A stretch of DNA of 25,457 bases from Elysia marginata (taxonomy: Eukaryota > Mollusca > Gastropoda > Plakobranchidae): the NCBI GenBank assembly GCA_019649035.1, contig BMAT01008707.1:25755-51211 (forward strand), read 5' to 3'. Within the stretch, counting starts at the first letter, position 1, and every line of letters starts with the position of its first letter. Of this stretch, positions 23,101 to 25,457 are shown piece by piece. A program made the position numbers and the translations under genes. Below the pieces are notes generated by a model. That model was not told the DNA's origin. It made no database searches and worked only from the letters and a program-made list of their open reading frames with translations.

Positions 23101-24549
23101 GCTCTCCTTTAAATTGGAATGCTTGTACTTAAACTCAATCAGTGTCAGTATTTATGGGTGCCTGTACATGGTCATACAGAGTTTCTGACCCTGAATACAA
23201 ATTTTTAAATCTAAATCATACTATTTGGGAAGAGGCAGGCCTACATACATTTAATTCACGTAAGTTTATAGATAAAAAAAGATGCTTTAAAAGTAAGTGT
23301 AAAACTGTCATGAGCATAAAATTACTTGGCTTTTTTTGTTCTCCCTTTTTCTCCTGTTCCTGTCCCTTTCTCTCAGTGGCTGTCTCTGTCAGTCTCTTTC
23401 TTTCTTCCCTCTCTTTATTTCTTTCTCCCTTTCACTCTTTTGCTCTCTTTTTCTTATTTTTACTTTTTCTTTTGTGGTCAACTATCTACTGGTCATATGG
23501 TATACGCTTCATTTTTGGACCGGGAGGCCAGGAGTTCGACACCTGGTTCGGTCAGGCTTTTTAACTTCTTGCCATATTTTTATTATTAATAATTGTAATT
23601 TGTTTTCTTTACACATAGTTCCGCACCTCTGTCAGCCATTGAATGAGTAACCAGCTATAGACAGTAAAATACCTTGTTTGTGTTTGCTTGAGTGTTCTTA
23701 TCAGATATACATTGACATGGTGTTGACCAAAGTCCCCAAATTTCTTCTGAACCCCTCATTTTGGCCTTGTTTTCCATCAAAGATGCATCTGAAGGTAGAG
23801 ACTTGTATTTTAATGGCAGAGTGAGAGCCACATAAAAAAATAATCCTAACTTTATTTTCTTTTAGAAGAGACAAGCCTTCTGAGTCAGCTGGATTGGATT
23901 TTGAGCGTGTATACCGCCCTACTCGGAAACGCTCGATTGTTTGACCACCGGAGTAGCGCTGCCTTTTCTGGCAGAATCTCAACTCTTGTGGACTCAGTAG
24001 GAGAAGAGGTGCTGGCTCCACTCTACAAAACTAAAGAGGTTGGTCCGCGGAAAGTAACTAAATAAAACTGTATAAAATAGTTGTTTTTAAATTTGGGAAT
24101 AGATTTTTGCATTAGCAGTGCTATGACCTAGGCACAAAAAAACAAGGAATAAAATGTCTATTTGACTAATTGAAACAAAAAATGACAAACAGCAGTTAGT
24201 GCTTGGCTGAATGCCAAAATCAAAATATTTTAGGTGTTTAAACGCAGTTAATCTAAAATAATTTCCCCTCCCACCCCTTCCCTTCTGGCGTTAAAAAACC
24301 ATTTTGACCTTGCAATGTGTGCTGGTGGAACCTTTTTTTGGTTTGTAGTTTGTAGAACTCCTATATCTCTATCTTATGTAGTACCTTGCTTGACTTTCTT
24401 CTCAACAGGTAAGAAGGCTGTGCCCAGGTGCCGTAAGTCTGCTGAAAGCCTGGTCTGACCTACAGGTCATGCTGCTCCCCAGGTGGAGGGAGAGTGGCGT
24501 AGACAAGGAGACCCCGGCAAATGTGACAAAGCTCCGAAAATGGATCAAG
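4934..24549 (+). CDS. URB2: URB2 (NPA2) ribosome biogenesis protein, spliced, 3'-partial
   Basis: Fifteen exons join in compatible phase to give about 650 codons, roughly the first 40-45% of a protein that is about 1,500 residues in vertebrates. In yeast Urb2/Npa2 belongs to the early nucleolar pre-60S complex with Npa1, Dbp6 and Rsa3; a similar role here is inferred. No catalytic motif is visible, and the protein is leucine-rich and helical, as expected of an alpha-solenoid scaffold. Recognition rests on remembered human URB2: exon 1 has KLKLSKFAW against KLKLAHFAW and IPNKQQQLLD against LPNKEQVLLD; 18626-18734 has AAWFDFMRHVLGLNHLVVE against [19 protein letters not shown]; 15287-16322 has LFLQSFFKEN against LFLDSYFKEG; 19656-19822 has VAQDQFLCEMVSVYVRMR against [17 protein letters not shown]. 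The exact exon 4 and 5 borders, and the exon interrupted by Ns, are uncertain. The remaining exons lie beyond 25457. Confidence 0.87.
5125..5991 (+). other. URB2 intron 1
   Basis: AT-rich intron without recognised repeats. Acceptor-like AGs at about 5629 and 5662 do not lead to a usable exon in frame. Confidence 0.6.
5992..6094 (+). CDS. URB2: URB2 exon 2
   Basis: Acceptor TCAATGTGCAG|G and donor TTACAG|GTACC. One base completes the split Lys codon of exon 1, and the exon ends in phase 0. The peptide includes LTWKTLLMFLQASGQT, which matches the spacing of HSRKLQNLLKNGKTI in human URB2. About 14 residues present in human between this block and exon 1 are missing, which could be divergence or an unseen micro-exon in intron 1. 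Confidence 0.8.
6095..6938 (+). other. left half of URB2 intron 2
   Basis: AT-rich, no gene or recognised repeat; the right half of this intron is almost entirely mobile DNA. Confidence 0.6.
6939..7376. mobile_element. TA-flanked MITE-like element in URB2 intron 2
   Basis: Left end ATGGTCTATCTCAGAGAT and right end, read inverted, ATGGTCAATCTCAAAATCT, flanked by TA at 6937-6938 and 7377-7378. The left end is itself a perfect palindrome (ATGGTCTATCTC-A-GAGATAGACCAT, 6939-6963). The interior (about 7070-7260) is clearly more GC-rich than the intron around it. No coding potential. Inferred nonautonomous Tc1/mariner-like element. Confidence 0.5.
7399..7683. mobile_element. CAGGGATGC-family MITE, copy 1
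   Basis: It starts CAAGGATGCAATTTTTCC and ends in the inverse form GTGCTTGCATCCCTC. The interior shares blocks with 12146-12460 (CAGGAATTCCGAT; GATCTATC; GGCAGCTATTGGTTA against GGCAGTTGTTGATTA). The ends have drifted and no flanking duplication is visible. Its right end lies 25 bp before URB2 exon 3. Confidence 0.65.
7709..7858 (+). CDS. URB2: URB2 exon 3
   Basis: Acceptor T(11)AACTTTAG|GCA and donor GAGTTGTTG|GTAAGT; 50 whole codons, phase 0 to 0. The hydrophobic stretch CACFLLALPSVASAQFELL parallels [22 protein letters not shown] of human URB2. Using the later AG at 7712 would also stay open in another frame but loses this match and stops at the donor. The acceptor lies 25 bp after the end of a mobile element (7399-7683). 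Confidence 0.87.
8022..8216. repeat. 27-bp minisatellite
   Basis: About six units of a 27-bp sequence (core TTGATCTATGGGCTAGTAG + AGAAGAGA), with the middle units identical or nearly so, decaying at 8158-8216. Because 27 is a multiple of three it produces an artefactual repeat peptide (RLIYGLVEK). The array runs up to the proposed exon 4 acceptor. Confidence 0.93.
8231..8303 (+). CDS. URB2: URB2 exon 4 (5' border uncertain)
   Basis: An open frame reading NGQLTDESHPLRSSRLLLEA ends at GTGGACAG|GTGAGA in phase 1. It fits the spacing and helix of PEGAVVAQLFEVIHLAL in human URB2. The proposed acceptor GTCGAGCAG has almost no pyrimidine tract and sits at the decayed end of a 27-bp tandem array. 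A stronger acceptor at 8285 (ACTTCTTTTAG) would leave only an 18-bp micro-exon, which also keeps frame if exon 5 begins at 9191. The long form accounts better for the expected protein length. Confidence 0.6.
8304..9196 (+). other. URB2 intron 4
   Basis: AT-rich intron; no repeat or gene recognised. Confidence 0.55.
9197..9324 (+). CDS. URB2: URB2 exon 5
   Basis: The frame VLSSACSLKSGG...ADRLLLSSLPVLMRCQ parallels AHLLQPCLVLRHLLSGG of human URB2. The donor is CAATCACAG|GTGAAG, phase 0. Joining from exon 4 in phase 1 requires the acceptor GCTCAG at 9196. The more upstream TTTCTTCAG at 9190 would hit a stop unless the short form of exon 4 is used. Confidence 0.75.
9815..9837. repeat. (TA)n microsatellite
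   Basis: An uninterrupted TA run of about 10 units in intron 5. Confidence 0.9.
10171..10214. other. assembly gap (44 Ns)
   Basis: A run of Ns of unknown true length. It falls at the left end of an URB2 exon and hides that exon's acceptor and first codons. Confidence 0.99.
10215..10311 (+). CDS. URB2: URB2 exon 6, 5' part lost in the gap
   Basis: Directly after the Ns the frame reads KVLACSVHVMDKCPNHIAKM and on through LVDFLLACLLH, ending at CTTCACAG|GTGACT in phase 2. It aligns with RQVLSRDIRSQIEAMF of human URB2. The next exon supplies the single base needed to complete the split Ser codon, which strongly supports the junction. Confidence 0.82.
10749..11170 (+). mobile_element. LINE 3' end, RTE-like
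   Basis: Translation reads LPTGGSIKSNPTETLPGFTT, then LRTRHAHDAKTAFRMHEWKL, then SPMCQ, a stop, and CSKTPETIDHIVLNCP, ending in AWIN. This RLRT-(H/G)-H...W-KL-SP-C-C...HI-CP order is the C-terminal tail of non-LTR reverse transcriptases of the RTE/CR1 type, with a C-C-H-C knuckle. The stop sits where a Trp codon is expected (TGA for TGG). The copy ends in (ACT)n, typical of RTE 3' ends. It is strongly 5'-truncated and inactive. Confidence 0.8.
11171..12139 (+). other. AT-rich part of URB2 intron 6
   Basis: No gene or recognised element between the LINE tail and the MITE at 12146. Confidence 0.6.
12146..12460. mobile_element. CAGGGATGC-family MITE, copy 2, with 6-bp TSD
   Basis: Ends CAGGGATGCAAG and CTGTTTGCACCCCTG. 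The 6-bp direct repeat AGAAAT touches both ends (12140-12145 and 12461-12466). The termini resemble hAT superfamily ends (CAGGG), though classic hAT elements make 8-bp duplications. No transposase is encoded. Confidence 0.75.
12654..12780 (+). CDS. URB2: URB2 exon 7
   Basis: Acceptor TTGCTGCACAG|C and donor TTGGGGAG|GTGAGT. The peptide SDHQEAYEVYLRHSCGEPAP is followed by AKVMTSLFTALANLIGE. The entry and exit phases (2 to 0) match both neighbours. A CAGGGATGC-type mobile element ends about 190 bp upstream and another starts about 200 bp downstream. Confidence 0.86.
13348..13586. repeat. perfect 18-bp inverted repeat, about 200-bp loop
   Basis: TTCCATACCGACGCGCCA at 13348-13365 and its exact reverse complement at 13569-13586. 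Similarity continues imperfectly outward (GGAAAGAT-like against GGAATCAC). It may mark a nested small element inside the hAT-like unit. Confidence 0.7.
14277..14423. repeat. 73-bp tandem duplication
   Basis: Two adjacent copies beginning AAAAGGATATTTTAC and ending ATAAATCCACA, differing at about one position (TTAAAGTC against TTAAGGTC). Near-identity implies a recent event. Confidence 0.88.
14705..15286 (+). other. right part of URB2 intron 7
   Basis: No gene or recognised element between the end of the 1.72-kb transposon and exon 8; an acceptor-like CCTAG at 14992 leads to no supported exon. Confidence 0.5.
15287..15354 (+). CDS. URB2: URB2 exon 8
   Basis: Acceptor TTTTTATTCTGCAG|G and donor AAAACAG|GTAAGT, phase 0 to 2. 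Its peptide contains FIPLFLQSFFKEN, close to LYKLFLDSYFKEG of human URB2. It is a short exon in an intron landscape rich in ATT repeats. Confidence 0.87.
15612..15735. repeat. ATT/GTT compound microsatellite
   Basis: (ATT)n at 15617-15650, then interrupted GTT/ATT blocks to 15735. Imperfect relatives lie at 15420-15500. Confidence 0.93.
16219..16322 (+). CDS. URB2: URB2 exon 9
   Basis: Acceptor TATTCTCCAG|G and donor TCAGCAG|GTGAAG, phase 2 to 1. The peptide runs KETRVCFLMLKRLVKLMTPV, corresponding to QLLCFQVLPRLFGCL of human URB2. Confidence 0.87.
16360..16400. mobile_element. possible piggyBac-like terminus
   Basis: TTAACCCCTTCAACC followed by a GTGCGTCAC-type segment. A similar TTAACCCCTTCGTGAC occurs at 24921. 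TTAA plus CCC is the usual boundary of piggyBac elements; no second end was found. Confidence 0.3.
16685..16834. repeat. 75-bp tandem duplication
   Basis: Two copies, each starting GATT(C/G)TATCAATAGCTT and ending CGATTCCAGTTCAGAT, with only a few differences. Confidence 0.85.
17113..17206. repeat. (GTT)n(ATT)n microsatellite
   Basis: A near-uninterrupted ATT run of over 20 units in intron 9. Confidence 0.95.
17441..17606 (+). CDS. URB2: URB2 exon 10
   Basis: Acceptor TTTTCTCCGTAG|GT and donor CAGGACAG|GTAGGC, phase 1 to 2. The peptide includes CIGVCQNDDGLDLFSA and then GDVLTWFSKLMQLVIAQDR, equivalent to EAQFRFYRHVAELLINHAQ of human URB2. It is more GC-rich than its introns, as expected of real coding sequence. 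Confidence 0.88.
17607..18625 (+). other. URB2 intron 10
   Basis: No recognised element or gene. Confidence 0.55.
18626..18734 (+). CDS. URB2: URB2 exon 11 (diagnostic block)
   Basis: Acceptor AACTCACAG|A and donor CACCCCAG|GTTTGT, phase 2 to 0. The peptide DAAWFDFMRHVLGLNHLVVE is the clearest URB2 signature in the window (human [20 protein letters not shown]). A mobile-element end lies only 29 bp past the donor. Confidence 0.92.
18764..18860. mobile_element. CAGGGATGC-family fragment, copy 4
   Basis: CAGGGATGCAAGTTTT followed by GCAGGAATTCAGAT and a T-rich tail, matching the left part of the 12146 copy. No right end was found. It begins 29 bp after URB2 exon 11. Confidence 0.5.
19304..19424 (-). 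mobile_element. tRNA-derived SINE
   Basis: On the minus strand an A-box-like TAGCAGCAAGG (19407-19417) and a B-box GGGTTTGAATC (19367-19377) are spaced as in a tRNA promoter. AATTATAG flanks both sides (19296-19303 and 19425-19432) as a probable target duplication. Confidence 0.6.
19656..19822 (+). CDS. URB2: URB2 exon 12
   Basis: Acceptor TTTTGACGAAAACAG|AAA (weak pyrimidine tract) and donor TATACCAG|GTTTGT, phase 0 to 2. The peptide VVAQDQFLCEMVSVYVRMRR then ASDLLSTLIESCL matches [20 protein letters not shown] then VPRLFEEVLGVI of human URB2. Confidence 0.9.
19945..20092. repeat. imperfect ATA/AAT and ATC microsatellites
   Basis: AATAATAAT-like runs to about 20040, then CATCATCATCATCATCATG at about 20074-20092. 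A short GAT run follows at 20522-20541. Confidence 0.85.
20832..20980 (+). mobile_element. tRNA-derived SINE
   Basis: A-box TGGCCAGGTGG (20843-20853) and B-box GGATTCAATCCC (20883-20894) are near-canonical. They are followed by a tail segment, CTCAGTCCACCC...TAAAATGGGTAC, that I recall from several tRNA-SINEs of marine invertebrates. It is not a working tRNA: the stems do not pair over the full length. Confidence 0.72.
21480..21578. mobile_element. CAGGGATGC-family right-end fragment, copy 5
   Basis: GTCAGCTGCTAATTGCC, then TTTTTCCTG, T-tract, TTAACTGCTTGCACACCTG, matching the right half of copies 1 and 2. The end lies 53 bp before URB2 exon 13. Confidence 0.5.
21632..21777 (+). CDS. URB2: URB2 exon 13
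   Basis: Acceptor TTTTGCCCTCAG|G and donor GATGACG|GTACTT, phase 2 to 1. The peptide LCKMFSEVPLTTVLDMWDKM corresponds to [20 protein letters not shown] of human URB2. The later part (SPAKQPPIPLPADD) is proline-rich and probably a loop. Confidence 0.88.
21778..22667 (+). other. left part of URB2 intron 13
   Basis: No gene or recognised element; short open frames here look random. Confidence 0.5.
22668..22725. mobile_element. possible CAGGGATGCC-end fragment
   Basis: CAGGGATGCCATTTTTAG in intron 13 resembles the left end of the family. No matching right end was seen. Confidence 0.35.
23328..23476. repeat. polypyrimidine tract
   Basis: About 150 bp almost purely C/T (CTCTTT/CTTTCT variants). 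A similar tract opens the window at 1-65. Confidence 0.85.
23475..23560 (+). mobile_element. tRNA-like SINE or tRNA relic
   Basis: A-box-like TGGTCATATGG (23490-23500) and B-box-like AGTTCGACACC (23533-23543), about 43 bp apart, with a CCTGG arm after the B box. It follows a long pyrimidine-rich stretch. Confidence 0.55.
23866..24038 (+). CDS. URB2: URB2 exon 14
   Basis: Acceptor TTATTTTCTTTTAG|AA and donor ACTAAAGAG|GTTGGT, phase 1 to 0. It encodes TSLLSQLDWILSVYTALLGN, then SSAAFSGRISTLVDSVGEEV, in the place of the human segment ending PIVRRTQCMMERMMRELVKP. It is GC-richer than the flanking introns. Confidence 0.88.
24409..24549 (+). CDS. URB2: URB2 exon 15 (last in window)
   Basis: Acceptor CTTTCTTCTCAACAG|GTA and donor TGGATCAAG|GTGAGA, 47 whole codons. 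CPGAVSLLKAWSDLQVML parallels SDSVLLLSYTWAQVDAMF of human URB2. The gene continues past 25457. Confidence 0.88.
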
Positions 24550-24976
24550 GTGAGAACCCATTTCAGGAGCTTACTGGAAAAAATATCTGTCTAATGGTCC
24601 TTTCATATGACACTGGAGCCACACTGAAGTCAAGTACAGATTTTTGAATATAAGACTTTGCTATACTAGAGGGTAGAGGCTTTGAAAAAATTCTGTTCCT
24701 ACATACCACCTACACCCATTTACACGAACTTGTCATCATGTGAAAGCAACAATGGATTGCAGCCGTGTTACTAGTTCATCTTCAGTACTTAGCTTTAGTA
24801 TGTCATATACGTCTTGTGAAAGGACTGTAAGACCTACACCATGCATAATAGTTTTCCAAAGTAGTTTTCCAGTCAAACTCATTCAAACCATAGTTCTGAG
24901 ATCTGCAGTTATCATCGCGATTAACCCCTTCGTGACATATAACGTACGGTGTATGTCCTATCTGTCGTGACAAGAT

Positions 24977-25457
24977 CAGACCTGCCAACATTACGGTTTG
25001 CCCGTAATTTATTACGGTGGTGCGAAAAAAATTACGGGTTAGGGCAACCACGGTAAAATTACGGCGTGTCGATAAGCCTACGTCAAAGTTACTCAGAGTG
25101 TAGAGTGTTTCGTTTTGTACCCGAAAATGCGATCCCGATATTGAAATGGTCCGATACAATGCTACATCGCGTAGCCCTACTTGCGTGATGAAGTTATCGA
25201 TAGATACATGTATGGTACTAACACCACCCGGTCAAGTAATATGGAAGTGCGTTGTGTAAGCCTATGGCCTGGCAGCCAGTGAACGTAACCCATTTCCGAT
25301 TTTCTTTTTACTATTTGAGTACATTTTTTCCGAGTGGCCGTATCACGGCCTGTAGAATATTGAAGTTAAACACATTACGTCAAGGTCACAATGCTTCATG
25401 TTCCTGTGGACCAAGACCCGACTCTATGCCATTGATGCTTGTGGTCAGTGCATAGGG
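24977..25457. mobile_element. left end of a related hAT-like element, cut by the window edge
   Basis: It starts CAGACCTGCCAACATTACGG, followed by an array of CCGTAA/TTACGG motifs, including the hairpin CCGTAATTTATTACGG. The layout (terminus, then CCGTA hairpins) repeats that of 12979. No inverse end occurs before 25457. Confidence 0.5.

Noticed and set aside
23142-23650. Overlapping Phe/Leu/Ser-rich frames
   Set aside because: Translations of a polypyrimidine tract and a SINE-like segment.
24803-25159. 118-codon minus-strand frame
   Set aside because: Crosses a transposon border and CCGTAA hairpin array; no recognisable domain.

Overview
The window is animal genomic DNA, most likely from a gastropod mollusc. 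It is AT-rich, with short exons of about 70-190 bp, introns of up to about 2.5 kb with GT-AG borders, ATT microsatellites and mixed transposon relics. Islands of the motif CTAGATCTAG also occur, which I associate from memory with heterobranch snail and slug genomes. The organism is an inference. There are no prokaryotic genes, operons or CRISPR arrays.

One host gene dominates. Exons on the + strand from 4934 to 24549 join in a consistent splice phase into the N-terminal part (about 650 codons) of an URB2 (NPA2) orthologue, a nucleolar protein needed for 60S ribosomal subunit biogenesis. The best landmarks are an ungapped 25-residue stretch in exon 1, and the AAWF...GLNHLVVE block at 18626-18734, which lines up with PAWF...SLNHLILE of human URB2 as I remember it. 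The C-terminal half lies beyond the right edge. A 44-base run of Ns (10171-10214) cuts into one exon.

Layout. 1-2300: upstream repeats, including a TA-flanked inverted-repeat element (540-1454) and a decayed pogo-like transposase fragment on the minus strand (about 2017-2285). 2399-3984: a minus-strand retrocopy of an unidentified mRNA, ending in poly(A) and bounded by a perfect 16-bp target-site duplication. 4001-4933: 5' flank of URB2. 4934-24549: URB2 exons. 24550-25457: intron with the left end of another DNA transposon.

The introns are packed with mobile DNA: a family of CAGGGATGC-ended, hAT-like elements (two copies with 6-bp target duplications, one 1.72 kb long), a second TA-flanked element, an RTE-like LINE tail, three tRNA-derived SINE-like copies, a 27-bp minisatellite touching exon 4, and several microsatellites and short tandem duplications. 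Several insertions stop within 20-60 bp of URB2 exons, so transposon ends may supply part of the splice-site context. The most interesting points are the CAGGGATGC family, the retrocopied unknown gene, and the exon 4/5 region, where two frame-compatible splice choices exist next to the minisatellite.
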